64,000 nt of DNA from Oxalobacteraceae bacterium OTU3CINTB1 (GTDB taxonomy: Bacteria; Pseudomonadota; Gammaproteobacteria; Burkholderiales; Burkholderiaceae_D): contig CP099652.1 of NCBI GenBank assembly GCA_024123955.1, forward strand, positions 1,116,001 to 1,180,000, given 5' to 3'. A program made the translations under genes and the position numbers. The notes below the pieces were generated by a model. The model was not told the origin of the DNA. It did no database searches and was given only the letters and a program-made list of their open reading frames with translations. Positions 19,032 through 29,392 of the stretch are shown here, piece after piece; the stretch's first letter is position 1, and every line of letters starts with the position of its first letter.

Positions 19032-19406
19032 TTAGTATTCGGTCGACTTGCGGGCGTCGCCGCGTACCCGGTCGGCCGGGTACTTGGCCGCGTTGAGCGC
19101 TATTTTCTCCAGCGCCGCCGCGCGCAGGTCGACGCCGGTCTTGTCGGCCAACTGTACAAGGTAGAGCAGCACGTCGGCCAGCTCGTGGCGGATGCCGGCG
19201 CGTTTGGCGTCATCGAGTTCGTCGTCGGCACCGGTGCGCAGCCACTGGAAATGCTCGGCCAGCTCCGCCACCTCGACCGACAGCGCCATCGCCAGGTTTT
19301 TCGGGGTGTGGAACTGTTCCCAATCGCGCTCTTGGGCGAAGGCGCGGGTCAGGTCGCGCAGCGCTAACAGGGTATCGGCGGCAGGGGAGGTGGGTTTGGT
19401 ATCCAT
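19032..19406 (-). CDS. MazG-like nucleotide pyrophosphohydrolase (dCTP pyrophosphatase type)
   Basis: 124 aa. All-alpha MazG/RS21-C6 domain with metal-binding EVAELAEHFQW and ELADVLLYLVQLAD. Members such as DCTPP1 hydrolyse dCTP and damaged dNTPs, cleaning the nucleotide pool. ATG 19406 matches the usual family N-terminus; longer in-frame extensions upstream run into the divergent lipoprotein gene and are unlikely. Convergent with the 18103 hydrolase, with 5 bases between stops. Confidence 0.85.
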   Translation of the reverse strand: MDTKPTSPAADTLLALRDLTRAFAQERDWEQFHTPKNLAMALSVEVAELAEHFQWLRTGADDELDDAKRAGIRHELADVLLYLVQLADKTGVDLRAAALEKIALNAAKYPADRVRGDARKSTEY

Positions 19407-19535
19407 GGCCGCAATGGTAGCACCATCGGTTTTGCGCTTCATTCCCCGTTTTCGACGGTTTGTCGCATGGCGCGGGCGGCGAGGGGCGCCGCTGGCTATA
19501 GTGACAACACTATATAACTTCACGGATAACCGATC

Positions 19536-20426
19536 ATGCGCCGCTCCGCCATCGCCTTTGCCACCATCGCCGCCTTCTCCACCCTGGCCACCATCGCCGG
19601 CTGCGCCGTCATCGTCATCCCGGAGGACGGCAGCATGCAGTACAAATCGTCCTTCGGCGGCAACGCGGTCGAGGGTAACGGCCAGGTCGCCGTCGAACGG
19701 CGCGACGCGGTCGTCGCCGCCAATGTCGACGGTATCGACATCAACGGCCCTTTGCAGGTCGAGGTGCGGGTCGGCGAGGCGGCCTCGCTGCGGGTCGAAG
19801 GCGACGGCAACCTGCTGCCGCTGCTGCGCACCGACGCCAGCGGCGGCACCTTGCGCGTCTGGGTCGAGGGCAGCGTGCGCGCTTCCAACCCGCTGCGGGT
19901 GGTCTACACCACGCCGCAGCTGCGCCGCATCCAGTCGAACGGCTCCGGGCGCCTGTCGGTCACCGGCCTGAATGGCGGCACCCTGAACCTGAGCCAGAAC
20001 GGTTCGCGCGCGGTGCAACTGGCCGGCAATGTCAGCCGGCTGGAGGCGCGTCTGAACGGTTCCGGCAGTGTCGATGCGAACGGCCTGCAAAGCGGCTCCA
20101 CCCTGGCCAGCCTGAATGGCTCCGGGCGGCTCAACCTGGGCAACCTGCAGGGCGAGACCTTGAATCTGGACTTGCACGGCTCCGGCGGCGTCAACGCCAG
20201 CGGCAACGTGCGCAGCATGATCGTGCGCCTGTACGGCTCCGGCAGCGCCGACCTGGCCGGCCTGGCCAGCCAGAGCGCGGAACTGAGCACGCACGGTTCG
20301 GGCAGCATCTCGGCCGCCGTCAGCCAATCGCTGGTGGCCGACGCCAACGGCTCCGGCAGGGTCACCGTGTATGGCAACCCGGCCCAGCGCAGCGTCAGCG
20401 GCAAGCGGGTGAGCGTGCTGCAGTAA
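19536..20426 (+). CDS. GIN-domain (DUF2807) lipoprotein
   Basis: 296 aa. Lipobox LATIAGC. A head GIN-type domain (IDINGPLQVEVRVGEAASLRVEGD) is followed by repeated NGSGR/SGS turns about 20 residues apart, typical of a beta-helix. The family is probably surface- or periplasm-exposed; molecular role unknown. A second GIN protein lies at 22393. The 3' end overlaps the end of the convergent GGDEF-EAL gene by 32 bp. Confidence 0.82.
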   Translation: MRRSAIAFATIAAFSTLATIAGCAVIVIPEDGSMQYKSSFGGNAVEGNGQVAVERRDAVVAANVDGIDINGPLQVEVRVGEAASLRVEGDGNLLPLLRTDASGGTLRVWVEGSVRASNPLRVVYTTPQLRRIQSNGSGRLSVTGLNGGTLNLSQNGSRAVQLAGNVSRLEARLNGSGSVDANGLQSGSTLASLNGSGRLNLGNLQGETLNLDLHGSGGVNASGNVRSMIVRLYGSGSADLAGLASQSAELSTHGSGSISAAVSQSLVADANGSGRVTVYGNPAQRSVSGKRVSVLQ

Positions 20427-22290
20427 GCTGCCCGATCATCTGCGCCAGCGGCATCGGCCGCCCGTACAGGTAACCCTGCAAACACGGGCAATCGTGGCCG
20501 ATCAGGAAATCGGCCTGCGCCCGCGTCTCCACGCCCTCGGCCACCACGTGCAGCCCCAGATGGCCGGCCATCGCCAGGATCGACTGCACCAGCGCCGCGC
20601 TGCTGCCGTCGTCAGGCGCGTCGATGATGAAGCTGCGGTCTATCTTGAGCTCATACAGCGGCATTTTTTTCAGGTACGCCAGGCTGGAGTAACCGGTGCC
20701 GAAATCGTCGATTGAAAAGCGCAGCCCCAGCGCCGCCAGTTGATGCATGCGCGCGATGGTCTCATCCAGTTTGTCGATCAGCAGGCCCTCCGTCACCTCC
20801 AGTATCAGCCGGCCGGCGGGCGCGCCGGTGTCGGCCAGGGTGCGCTGCACCAGCGCGACGAAATCGGGCTGGCGGAACTGGCTGGGACTGACGTTGACCG
20901 ACAGCGGCATCGCCAGGCCGGCGCGCTCGAGCAGCAGCACCGCTTCGCAGGCCTGGCGCAGCGCCCACGCGCCCAGCGCCAGGATCAGTCCCGACTCCTC
21001 GGCCACCGGGATGAAGACGGACGGCGGCACCATCGCGCCGTCGGCCAGCGGCCAGCGCATCAGCAGCTCGCCGCCGATGGCGCGGCCGTCGCGGTCGACC
21101 TGCGGCTGCACGTGCATTTGCAGTTCGCCCTTGGCCAGCGCGGTGGCCAGGTCGCGCTCCATCGACAGGCGCTGTTCGACCGCCGTCTGCATCGCCATCT
21201 CGAAGAAGGCGATGCCGTTGCGGCCCTCGGCCTTGGCGCGGTACATCGCCGTATCGGCCTCGCGCAGCAGGTCGTGCGCGCTTTGTTCCTCCTGCCGCCC
21301 CTGGCCTGGCTTGGGCAGCATCGTCACGCCGATGCTGGCGGTCGAGGTGTACAGCTGGCCGTCGATCTCGAACTCCTGGCCGATGGTGACGCGGACCTTT
21401 TCGGCCACCGCGCGCGCGGCGTGGGTGGCGCTCTCCAGATCGTCGGCCAGGTGCGCCAGCACCACCACGAACTCGTCGCCGCCGATGCGCGCCACGGTGT
21501 CGGCCTTGCGCACCAGCTGGCTCAAGCGACCGGCCGCCTTGCACAGCAGCGCGTCGCCGATCGCGTGGCCGCGCGCGTCGTTGATGGTTTTGAAGCGATC
21601 GAGATCGACGAACATCACCGCGCTGAAGGTGGCGCTGCGCGCGGAGCTGGCCAGCAGCGTGTCGATGCGGTCCATCAGCAGGCGGCGGTTGGGCAGGCCG
21701 GTGAGCACGTCGAAGAACGCCAGCCGCTCCAGCGAATCGGCGCCGTCGCGCAGCTCGTCGAACGAACGCGCCAGCTGCTGCAGCAGCACCGCGCACGACA
21801 ACGTCAGCACCGCCGTGATGAACATGAAATTGATCGAGATGATGGCCGACTTGAGGAAGGCGTGGTCCGGCATGCCCTCGATCTGCAGCTTGGCGTTTTC
21901 CTCGAAACCGAGCACCATCACCGCCAGTCCGGCCAGCAGCAGCATCCACAGCGCCGGGCGCAGTCCGAGCAGCAGCGCGGCGAGCACCGGGATGGCCAAC
22001 AAATAGATCTGGCTGACCGGTCCGATCTTGAGCAGCAGGCCGACGCCGACCACGAAGGCGACTGCCAGGAAGTTGAACACGCGGACGGTGTAGGCGACTC
22101 GGCGCAGCAGCAGGATGGCGCCGATCCACGACAGCGCGATGACGTCGACGACGACGATGGACCACATGCCCTCGCTGACGGCCAGCAGCATGCTGGGAAC
22201 GGCCGTGGCCAGTCCAAGCAGGAAGACGATCAGCAGCAGCCTGGCGAAAATCCGCGCGCGCCAGTGCGCGATGTCGTTCGGCGCAGCCAC
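20395..22290 (-). CDS. Membrane GGDEF-EAL cyclic-di-GMP protein
   Basis: 631 aa. GTG start at 22290 with GGGGAGA eight bases upstream. The N-terminus (~20-175) has about six hydrophobic helices. GGDEF domain ~205-370: signature RIGGDEF intact, with inhibitory-site RKAD five residues before it. EAL domain ~385-630: ELLMR (E.L.R form), [24 protein letters not shown] and AEGVET. Both active sites look complete, so synthesis and hydrolysis of c-di-GMP are both possible. It sits between two GIN-domain genes, which hints at control of the cell surface. Confidence 0.93.
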   Translation of the reverse strand: MAAPNDIAHWRARIFARLLLIVFLLGLATAVPSMLLAVSEGMWSIVVVDVIALSWIGAILLLRRVAYTVRVFNFLAVAFVVGVGLLLKIGPVSQIYLLAIPVLAALLLGLRPALWMLLLAGLAVMVLGFEENAKLQIEGMPDHAFLKSAIISINFMFITAVLTLSCAVLLQQLARSFDELRDGADSLERLAFFDVLTGLPNRRLLMDRIDTLLASSARSATFSAVMFVDLDRFKTINDARGHAIGDALLCKAAGRLSQLVRKADTVARIGGDEFVVVLAHLADDLESATHAARAVAEKVRVTIGQEFEIDGQLYTSTASIGVTMLPKPGQGRQEEQSAHDLLREADTAMYRAKAEGRNGIAFFEMAMQTAVEQRLSMERDLATALAKGELQMHVQPQVDRDGRAIGGELLMRWPLADGAMVPPSVFIPVAEESGLILALGAWALRQACEAVLLLERAGLAMPLSVNVSPSQFRQPDFVALVQRTLADTGAPAGRLILEVTEGLLIDKLDETIARMHQLAALGLRFSIDDFGTGYSSLAYLKKMPLYELKIDRSFIIDAPDDGSSAALVQSILAMAGHLGLHVVAEGVETRAQADFLIGHDCPCLQGYLYGRPMPLAQMIGQLTAARSPACR

Positions 22291-22392
22291 GTTAGCGGTC
22301 TCCCCGGTGCAATGGATCGATTGTTATTGGTCTATGGTGATCCTGATGGTACCCGCAATCGCAACGCGTGTCACCGGGCCGGCGGCCCCGTT

Positions 22393-23049
22393 TCAGTCCC
22401 TGGCGTTGACGCTGCCGATGCCCGACACCGATTTGTTGACCGTTTTCGGCTTGCCGAAATAATCCAGGGAGCCCATGCCCTTGGCCACGGCGTTGAGCAA
22501 ATCGCTGGCGTAGACGCTGACGCTGCCCACGCCTTCGAAGTTGACGTCGACCCGCTCGGCGTGCAGCGCCTTGGTGTCGACCTGGCCGACGCCCTTGGCG
22601 TTCAGGCGCAGGTACTTGACTTTGCCGCTGGCCGACAGCAGGCCGGCGCCCAGGTAGCCGATGTCGAGGCGGTCGGTGTTGACGTGGCTGATGACGGTTT
22701 CGCCGGCGCCTTCCACCTTCACCCGGCTCAGGGTCGGCACGGTGATGGTGATGCGCGGCGCGCCCTTGCCGCCGTCGTAAGTCTTGTCGGACATGGTGAT
22801 CTGCAGTTCATTGTCGACCACCGTGGTTTTGAGTTCGGCGATGAACTTGTCGTCGCCGCGCACCACCACCGACTGCGTCTTGCCCGCTTCGACCGTCATC
22901 GCGAACGCGCCCTTGGCGTTGACGGCGATGAACGGCGGCAGCACGCGCACCGATTCGGCCGCCAGCGCCGGGGCGCCCACGGCGTACAGGGTGGCGCCCA
23001 GGGCGGCGACAAGGGCAGTGGTCAGGACGGCGGAAGCGGTGCGGCGCAT
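22393..23049 (-). CDS. GIN-domain (DUF2807) exported protein
   Basis: 218 aa with a Sec signal (to APALAAES). Domain wording: [46 protein letters not shown], and repeated GxGxV turns ([38 protein letters not shown]). Fold is a single-stranded beta-helix; function unknown. AAGGATT precedes the ATG. Encoded upstream of and on the same strand as the GGDEF-EAL gene, 102 bp away. Confidence 0.82.
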   Translation of the reverse strand: MRRTASAVLTTALVAALGATLYAVGAPALAAESVRVLPPFIAVNAKGAFAMTVEAGKTQSVVVRGDDKFIAELKTTVVDNELQITMSDKTYDGGKGAPRITITVPTLSRVKVEGAGETVISHVNTDRLDIGYLGAGLLSASGKVKYLRLNAKGVGQVDTKALHAERVDVNFEGVGSVSVYASDLLNAVAKGMGSLDYFGKPKTVNKSVSGIGSVNARD

Positions 23050-23280
23050 GGTGAATCCTTGATGGTTTGTTCAATGATTACTTATTTTGATAACGTTGAT
23101 TTTACTGAACTTGGCCGCCGGGGCCGACAACTTTGCGACGAACTGCAAAAAAGTGGCGATGTGTTGCGCTGCGGCTACATTTGGCCGCGCGGCGCCGTCC
23201 GGCCCAAGCTCGCTAGCGTCGAGCAAGTCAGGTCCAAAGCGCGTATGATCCCGAACAAACCGTACCGCACCGAGGACCCC

Positions 23281-24594
23281 ATGACATCCACCGCCTTACA
23301 AAAAAACGCGCAATCCCGCCCCGGCACCGTTTTCCGCGTCGTCAGCGGAAATTTCATGGAGATGTTCGACTTCTTCCTGTTCGGGTTCTACGCCACCGCC
23401 ATCGCCAACGCCTTCTTCCCGGCGGGCGACGAGCTGGCGTCGCTGATGATGACCTTCATGACCTTCGGCGCCGGCTTCCTGATGCGGCCACTGGGCGCCA
23501 TCTTCCTCGGCGCCTATGTCGACCGCGTCGGCCGCCGCAAGGGGTTGATCGTCACCTTGGCGCTGATGGCCATGGGCACCTTGCTGATCGCCTGCGTGCC
23601 GGGCTACGCCACCATCGGTTACGCGGCGCCGCTGCTGGTGCTCACCGGTCGCCTGCTGCAAGGCTTCTCGGCCGGCGTGGAACTGGGCGGCGTGTCGGTC
23701 TACCTGGCCGAAATGGCGACGCCGGGCCGCAAGGGCTTTTATGTCAGCTGGCAGTCGGCCAGCCAGCAGGTCGCCGTGGTGGCCGCCGCCGCGCTGGGCT
23801 TCGGCTTGAACAAGTGGCTCACGCCGGCGCAGGTGGGCGAGTGGGGCTGGCGCATTCCGTTCTTCGTCGGCTGCATGATCGTGCCGGTGCTGTTCGTGAT
23901 CCGCCGCTCGCTGCAGGAAACCGAGGAGTTCAAGGCGCGCAAGCACCGCCCCGAGGTCAAGGAGATTTTCCGCTCGATGCTGAACAACTGGGCGCTGGTC
24001 ATCTCCGGCATGATGCTGGTGGCGATGACCACCGTGTCGTTCTACCTGATCACCGTTTATACGCCGACCTTTGGCAAGAGCGTGCTGCACCTGACCACCA
24101 GCGCGGCGCTGATCGTCACCCTGTGCGTCGGTGTGTCCAACTTCATTTGGCTGCCGGTGATGGGCGCCTTGTCGGACCGCGTCGGCCGCCGTCCGCTGTT
24201 GCTGTGCTTTTCGGCGCTGGCGATCCTGACCGCGTATCCGGCGCTGCACTGGCTGGTCAATTCCCCCAGCTTCGCCCACATGCTGGAAGTGGAACTGTGG
24301 CTGTCCTTCCTGTACGCCAGCTACAACGGCGCGATGGTGGTGGCGCTGACCGAAGTGATGCCGGTGGAAGTGCGCACGGTCGGCTTCTCGCTGGCCTACA
24401 GCCTGGCGACGGCGGTGTTCGGCGGCTTCACGCCGGCGATCGCCACGGGCCTGATCGAATACACGGGCGACAAGAGCGCGCCGGGTTGGTGGATGACCTT
24501 CGCCGCCGCCTGCGGCCTGTGCGCCACGCTGATCCTGTACCGCCGCCAGCGCCTGCAGGATGCGGAAACCCCGGCCGGAAAGATGGCCGCTTAA
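23281..24594 (+). CDS. MFS transporter, MHS family (citrate/tricarballylate:H+ symporter-like)
   Basis: 437 aa with 12 predicted membrane helices. The N-terminus [20 protein letters not shown] and the loop [19 protein letters not shown], together with [30 protein letters not shown], are very close to CitA/TcuC symporters for citrate or tricarballylate. ATG 23281 starts the protein just before the conserved N-terminal helix. Roughly 230 bp upstream hold no other gene. Substrate is inferred from family. Confidence 0.88.
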   Translation: MTSTALQKNAQSRPGTVFRVVSGNFMEMFDFFLFGFYATAIANAFFPAGDELASLMMTFMTFGAGFLMRPLGAIFLGAYVDRVGRRKGLIVTLALMAMGTLLIACVPGYATIGYAAPLLVLTGRLLQGFSAGVELGGVSVYLAEMATPGRKGFYVSWQSASQQVAVVAAAALGFGLNKWLTPAQVGEWGWRIPFFVGCMIVPVLFVIRRSLQETEEFKARKHRPEVKEIFRSMLNNWALVISGMMLVAMTTVSFYLITVYTPTFGKSVLHLTTSAALIVTLCVGVSNFIWLPVMGALSDRVGRRPLLLCFSALAILTAYPALHWLVNSPSFAHMLEVELWLSFLYASYNGAMVVALTEVMPVEVRTVGFSLAYSLATAVFGGFTPAIATGLIEYTGDKSAPGWWMTFAAACGLCATLILYRRQRLQDAETPAGKMAA

Positions 24595-24626
24595 GAAGGC
24601 GAAGAATCGCGCGCGGCCTGCCGCCG

Positions 24627-27221
24627 TCAGGTGCGCAGGCGCGCGAACAGGCGCTCGATATCGAGTTCCTGTATCAGCAGACTGCCCTGGTTGGCCTTGA
24701 TCAGGCGTGGCGCCAGGGTCGACTCGCCAGACCCCAGGGGCGATTCGGTCATGTCGCTGGCGTCGAACTGCTGCACCGAATGCAGATCGTCAACCAGCAG
24801 GCCGACGGTGCTGTCGCCCAGGTGCACCAGCATCACCTGGCTGTTGTCGGTCACGACACCGGCTTTGCCGGTCGCCAGCAGCGCCAGGTCGAACACCCAC
24901 ACAAAATGTTTTTTACCGCCGGCCAGCGGCACGTCCAGCATGCCGAGGCGCGCCGGGTTGTTGCCGGCCGCCTTATTCACCTTGGCGAAGGGCACGGCCT
25001 CCTGTATCCGCGCCGCCTTCAGCGCCATCAGGGTGCGGCCGGCGTAGAAGATGGCGAAATCCGGGCCGGTGTCGCTGCGGCGCTCGATCTGCGCCGACGG
25101 CACCGGCATCGCCGATTTGTCGCGCTCCGGGCCGAACGATTCGATCAGCACCGATAGCACCGGTTGCTCAATGTCCGCGTTGGCGCCGGCACGGAACTCG
25201 CGATATCCCGAGGCGCGCGTGCACGCCGCGATCACATATTGGCCGCCATGCAGCATGATGCGCGCGACGCTGGCGCCGTCGCCTTCGCCGTTACAGGCCG
25301 CCGCCAACAGGCCGGCGTCCAGCGCCAGGGTATCGCCGGGCGCGCAAGCCGGGTCGGTGGACGACAGGATGCGGCGTTCCGGCGTGATGAAGAAGGCGTG
25401 CATGTTCGGGCGTCCGGCCACGCCGCTGTGCAGCATGTTGAGCAGCTCCGGACGCGAATCGAACACGATGCCGATGCCGCCCACCACCGTGGAGGTTTGT
25501 TCCGGATGACGGATCGCGGCGTGATAAATGAAAGTCGGCTCGCCGCCGTACAAGGCCGATGGCATGAACGGCTCGGGATAGTGATCCAGTTCGCCGCGCA
25601 GCGCGCAAACGCGGCCCAGCGTGGCGCCATCGATATGGGTGCCGATGCTGGTCGGTTCTTCATCGCTTTCGCCGGTGCTGGCGACGATGCGGCCGGTGCG
25701 GTCGTAGACGAACAGGCGCGCGTAGACGGTGTACAGGCTGTTGATGTAGGCGAGGACCTCGCTCATCGCGGTCGCTTGGTCGGCGGAAGGATAGGCCAGG
25801 CCGCGCCGCAGCTGCGCCGTCAACGCCCACCAGCGGCAATCGTTGGCGCGTTCGTACAGATTGCGGTCCAGCATATCGACCAGCAGCCGCGAGGTCAGTT
25901 CGGCCTCGCTGATGCTGGCGGTGAGCACGGTCTGGTACAGGTCCTGGATCGAACGCGAAAAAATCGCATCGCTGCGGCCACCGGTCTCGGTGATCTGATC
26001 GAGCACGGTATTGAGCTTGTTGACATTGCCGTTGTGATGTCCGTGGCCTTGGTCGTCCACCTGGTCGTTGGCGGCGCTGGTGACCTTGCCGTTCCAGACG
26101 ATGCGTTCGATGGTGCGGGTGGTGCGCGTCACCGCGCTCATTAACTCGTGCAGGGTGGGGCTGAAGGCCTGCGCGTGCGACAGCAGGCCCTCGATCAACC
26201 GCGGATCGACGCCGCCCAGCGCATCGGCGCCGGCGTTTCGGAAGGCCAGATCGACGGGCATCATCAACTGCCCCTTCCAGCCCGGCGGGCCGGGATAGCC
26301 CTGATAGCCGTCGGAGCGGAAGGTGCGCACCAGGTATTCGCGGCCGCCGAACATCAGCAGCTGCGGCGCGCCGTCGACATTGGTCGGCACCTTGACGCCG
26401 GCCGGTATCCACAGCGGATCGGCGCTGCTGATGACGCGGTCCTGCGCATCGAGCAGCAGCATGTTGGCGCGCTGCGACGGGTCGCGGTAGGACGCGAAGA
26501 TGGCATCCATCTCCTGCTCGAAATTGAAGCAAAGGCATAGCACACCGGCCGGCTCGCCGCTGTCAGGGTGCAGCATGCGGTGCGAATAGACCAGCGCGCG
26601 CGGTTTACCGGGCCGCAGGTCGGTGGCGCGGAAGGTCTCCACATAGCCGGAAGCGGCCAGCGTTTCGGCCAGCAGCGGATCGCGGCTGTGCGATACCGGC
26701 GTGGCGGTATCGGCCTGCACCAGCACGCGCCCGTCCAGGTCCAGCAGCAGGATCTCGTCGTAGACGGTGTATTTGTCGCGGTAGTCGGACAGGCGCTGGC
26801 GGGCCGCTTGGATGCCGCCGTCGCCCGCATTTTCGTCACCTTCATCGCCATCGATCGCCGCGACAAAGCGGCACAGATCGACGTCGGTGGCCAGGAATCC
26901 GACATCGGCGGTGCGTTCGAACAGGTTGCGGACCAGGATATCGATCGCGTAGCGCGCCTGGGTGCCCAGGTCGGCCAGCACGTGGCGCACCTTTTCCTGC
27001 ACCAGATTGGCGATCAGCGCCCGTTCCAGCTGCGCGAAACCGGTGCGCGTGGCCACCATCGCCGGCAGCAGCAGGCGCGCCTCGGCCGGGCAATTCATCT
27101 TGGCCGACGACTCGATGAGCTGCCACATTTGATTCAGTTCGCGCAGCGACAATTCGCAGCGCGCGACGTCCGGCATATAAGGCAAAAAAGTGTCGGAGTT
27201 GGCGGCGAGTGGCGTTTTCAT
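24627..27221 (-). CDS. Soluble double-Cache protein with C-terminal CheW-like domain
   Basis: 864 aa. ATG 27221 has GAGGA upstream. Two Cache-like sensory repeats: ~110-330 (FERTADVGFLATD, YTVYDEILLLDLDGRVLVQ, MLHPDSGEPAGVLCLCFNF) and ~475-680 (LYERANDCRWWALT, LYTVYARLFVYDRTGRIVAS, IRHPEQTSTVVGGIGIVF). Residues ~715-864 are CheW-like (FAIFYAGRTLMALKAARIQE, VMLVHLGDSTVGLLVDD). I see no signal peptide, no membrane helix, no HAMP and no methyl-accepting domain, so it should be cytoplasmic. It may couple an internal signal to CheA arrays; that is inference. Confidence 0.8.
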   Translation of the reverse strand: MKTPLAANSDTFLPYMPDVARCELSLRELNQMWQLIESSAKMNCPAEARLLLPAMVATRTGFAQLERALIANLVQEKVRHVLADLGTQARYAIDILVRNLFERTADVGFLATDVDLCRFVAAIDGDEGDENAGDGGIQAARQRLSDYRDKYTVYDEILLLDLDGRVLVQADTATPVSHSRDPLLAETLAASGYVETFRATDLRPGKPRALVYSHRMLHPDSGEPAGVLCLCFNFEQEMDAIFASYRDPSQRANMLLLDAQDRVISSADPLWIPAGVKVPTNVDGAPQLLMFGGREYLVRTFRSDGYQGYPGPPGWKGQLMMPVDLAFRNAGADALGGVDPRLIEGLLSHAQAFSPTLHELMSAVTRTTRTIERIVWNGKVTSAANDQVDDQGHGHHNGNVNKLNTVLDQITETGGRSDAIFSRSIQDLYQTVLTASISEAELTSRLLVDMLDRNLYERANDCRWWALTAQLRRGLAYPSADQATAMSEVLAYINSLYTVYARLFVYDRTGRIVASTGESDEEPTSIGTHIDGATLGRVCALRGELDHYPEPFMPSALYGGEPTFIYHAAIRHPEQTSTVVGGIGIVFDSRPELLNMLHSGVAGRPNMHAFFITPERRILSSTDPACAPGDTLALDAGLLAAACNGEGDGASVARIMLHGGQYVIAACTRASGYREFRAGANADIEQPVLSVLIESFGPERDKSAMPVPSAQIERRSDTGPDFAIFYAGRTLMALKAARIQEAVPFAKVNKAAGNNPARLGMLDVPLAGGKKHFVWVFDLALLATGKAGVVTDNSQVMLVHLGDSTVGLLVDDLHSVQQFDASDMTESPLGSGESTLAPRLIKANQGSLLIQELDIERLFARLRT

Positions 27222-27290
27222 ATCCTCGATTCGACACAAAAAAAGTATTTCCACTGCAATTTTTATGCCAGACAGGAAAGAGTCTGCCGC

Positions 27291-27322
27291 AAAAAAAAAC
27301 GCCACCCGGTGGGGATGGCGTT
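27291..27322 (-). terminator. Terminator of the psiF-like gene
   Basis: On the minus strand AACGCCATCC...GGGTGGCGTT forms a stem followed by nine T. Confidence 0.8.
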
Positions 27323-27333
27323 CGACCGCGCTG

Positions 27334-27627
27334 TTAAGCCTTGTTACTGAGACATGTTTTCATGAATGCCTTGCGGTCGTCGCCTTTTTTCCCGGTGGCG
27401 TCGGCATTACATTTTTTCATCTTGTCTTGCTGGGTCACTTTCGCTTCCGGCGCCGCCGGCTTCGCGCTCAGGCATTCCTTCATAAAGGCCTTACGCTCAT
27501 CGCCTTTTTTTCCCGTCGCATCGGCGTTACAGGTTTTCATCTTGCTTTGCTGGGCTGTCGGCTCGGCGGCGAACACGGCGCCGCTCAGGGACAGGATCAG
27601 GCTGGCAACGAACAGTTTTTTCATCAT
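27334..27627 (-). CDS. psiF: PsiF-repeat exported protein
   Basis: About 97 aa. A Sec signal (MMKKLFVASLILSLSGAVFAA) is followed by two PsiF repeats, MKTCNADATGKKGDERKAFM and MKKCNADATGKKGDDRKAFM, each with two Cys. PsiF is a phosphate-starvation-induced periplasmic protein of unknown activity in E. coli. GAGGA lies before the twin ATG (27627 and 27624); either could be used. An upstream ATG at 27645 lacks a suitable RBS. Confidence 0.88.
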   Translation of the reverse strand: MMKKLFVASLILSLSGAVFAAEPTAQQSKMKTCNADATGKKGDERKAFMKECLSAKPAAPEAKVTQQDKMKKCNADATGKKGDDRKAFMKTCLSNKA

Positions 27628-27750
27628 GGTTTCCTCTGCGGTCAAATGCGAATGGTTGGGCTTGGGGCCACATGAAGACTATAACTGAAGATGCTGCCGC
27701 CAGGACAGTTTCCCGTCGCCATCCAGATTACGGCTCGGTAATTTTTAATC

Positions 27751-27838
27751 CGGGGTCAGGTCCTCCAATTCTACACAAGCACAGCCGTCGACGGTGCTAC
27801 AGCCGGGATCGTGTAGAAATAGTGGACCTGACCCCGGA
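27751..27838. repeat. REP-like inverted repeat (GGGGTCAGGTC family)
   Basis: CCGGGGTCAGGTCC at 27751 and GGACCTGACCCCGG ending 27838 are perfect 14-base inverted arms. An inner CTACAC / GTGTAG pair gives a cruciform. This GGGGTCAGGTC sequence recalls REP elements linked to RAYT transposases in proteobacteria. No RAYT gene is in the window. It lies just downstream of the halogenase operon and could end its transcript. Confidence 0.75.
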
Positions 27839-27844
27839 GTTGCT

Positions 27845-29380
27845 TTAGGCGGCTTTGACCGATTCGGCGCGGCCGCAGTAGCGTTGGACGTAGGCCTGGT
27901 GCGTCGGCAGCTGAACCACCGTGCGGTCGACGTTGGATTTGATGTTGCCGAGGAATTGCCGGAGCTCTTCGTCGCCCATCAGGTCGGCCGTTTGGTGGTG
28001 CGAGCGTGGCATGATGCCTTGGCCGAGCATCACCTGGATCCACGAGTTTTCGGCGAACAGTTCGTTCGGGACGCGGAACACGCGGCCCGTTTCGCGGAAA
28101 AGATCGATGCGGTGCTTGAGCGAGTCCGGGATGCTCATCTCGCGGCAGTCGATCCAGAACTGCGAGTCGGTGCGGTTGTTGACGTGGTAGTGCAGGATGA
28201 TGAAGTCGCGTATGTGCTCGATCTCGTGGTTGCACTGGGCGTTGTATTCCTCGATGTCGGTCTGGCGCACGCCGTCCGAGGGGAACATCTGCATCAACCG
28301 CACCACGCTGCGCTGGATCAGGTGGATGCTGGTCGATTCGATCGGTTCGAGGAAGCCGCTCGACAGACCGATGGCGACGACGTTGCCCTTCCAGGTTTGC
28401 TTGCGCTGGCACGGCTTGAACTTGATCACGCGCGGTTCGATCAGGGTGCGGCCTTCGACATTGGCCAGCAGTTGCTTGCGCGCCGTGTCGTCGTCCAGGT
28501 AGCGGCTCGAGTAGACGATGCCGTTGCCGACGCGGTGCTGCAGCGGGATGCGCCATTGCCAGCCCGCCTGGTGCGCCATGGAGCGCGTCAGTGGAATGGC
28601 GTCGTCCACCGATTCGGTTTGCACGGCGATCGCGCGGTCGCAGAACAGCCATTGCGACCAGTCCTCCATCGGTTCTTCCATCGCGTCGCCGATCAGCAGC
28701 CCGCGGAAGCCGGTGCAGTCGATGAACAAGTCGCCTTCGATCTCCTGACCCGATTCAAGCACGATCGAGCGCACGTCGCCGCGCCTTTCGCCTTCCTCAT
28801 GTTTGGTGTAGCGGACGATCTTGCCCTCGATCCGCTGCACGCCGCGCGGTTCGCTCAGGCGGCGCAGGTATTTGGCGTAGCGGCTCGCGTCCAGGTGGTA
28901 GGCGTAGTTCATGCCGTTGTTGGGCAGGTGCGCGAAGCGGTGCTCCAGCGACGCTTTGAGCTCCAGGCAGTAGTCGCCGTAGTCGCTGGCCAGCCCGCGT
29001 TCGACGCCCTTGTGCCAGAAGTGCTGGAAGCCGGCCGTCCAGTGATCGACGCCGGTGAAGCCGAAGGAGTGGATGTAGTTCTCCTTGACGTTGCGCCATT
29101 CCTCGAAGGAGATGCCCAGCTTGAAGGTGGCCTGGGTCTCGGCCATGAATTCCTGCTCGTTGATCTCCAGCAGATTGTGGAAGTTCATCAGGGTCGGGAT
29201 GGTCGCTTCGCCCACGCCGACCGTGCCGATTTCGTCGGACTCGATCAGTTTGATGTCGAGGCGCTTGCCCAGCACCTTGGCGATGCCTGCGGCGACCATC
29301 CAGCCGGCGGTGCCGCCGCCGCAGATGACAACGCGGCGCACCGCTTGTCGTTTGTTCGACTCTTTGTTTTGGTCTTGCAT
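27845..29380 (-). CDS. Flavin-dependent tryptophan halogenase-family protein (halogenase 1)
   Basis: 511 aa. FAD motif GGGTAG, GVGEATIP, catalytic Lys K87 in ATFKLG, WxWxIP signature WQWRIP (274-279) and E345 in GFLEPIEST all match PrnA-type halogenases. These make hypohalous acid from FADH2, O2 and halide, and halogenate electron-rich rings. Members found beside TonB receptors and SapC (such as BrvH) act on indole in vitro, but the true substrate is unknown. AAGGAGA is the RBS; the gene starts 12 bases after the cupin gene. Last gene of the operon. Confidence 0.9.
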   Translation of the reverse strand: MQDQNKESNKRQAVRRVVICGGGTAGWMVAAGIAKVLGKRLDIKLIESDEIGTVGVGEATIPTLMNFHNLLEINEQEFMAETQATFKLGISFEEWRNVKENYIHSFGFTGVDHWTAGFQHFWHKGVERGLASDYGDYCLELKASLEHRFAHLPNNGMNYAYHLDASRYAKYLRRLSEPRGVQRIEGKIVRYTKHEEGERRGDVRSIVLESGQEIEGDLFIDCTGFRGLLIGDAMEEPMEDWSQWLFCDRAIAVQTESVDDAIPLTRSMAHQAGWQWRIPLQHRVGNGIVYSSRYLDDDTARKQLLANVEGRTLIEPRVIKFKPCQRKQTWKGNVVAIGLSSGFLEPIESTSIHLIQRSVVRLMQMFPSDGVRQTDIEEYNAQCNHEIEHIRDFIILHYHVNNRTDSQFWIDCREMSIPDSLKHRIDLFRETGRVFRVPNELFAENSWIQVMLGQGIMPRSHHQTADLMGDEELRQFLGNIKSNVDRTVVQLPTHQAYVQRYCGRAESVKAA

Positions 29381-29392
29381 TTGCCGGTCTCC

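Noticed and set aside
19407..20327. N-terminal extension of the MazG-like frame
   Set aside because: It is antisense to the GIN lipoprotein gene; MazG-like proteins of this type are about 110-130 residues.
20740..23280. Long in-frame extension upstream of the MHS transporter
   Set aside because: It runs antisense through the GGDEF-EAL and GIN genes; the transporter begins at ATG 23281 by family length.
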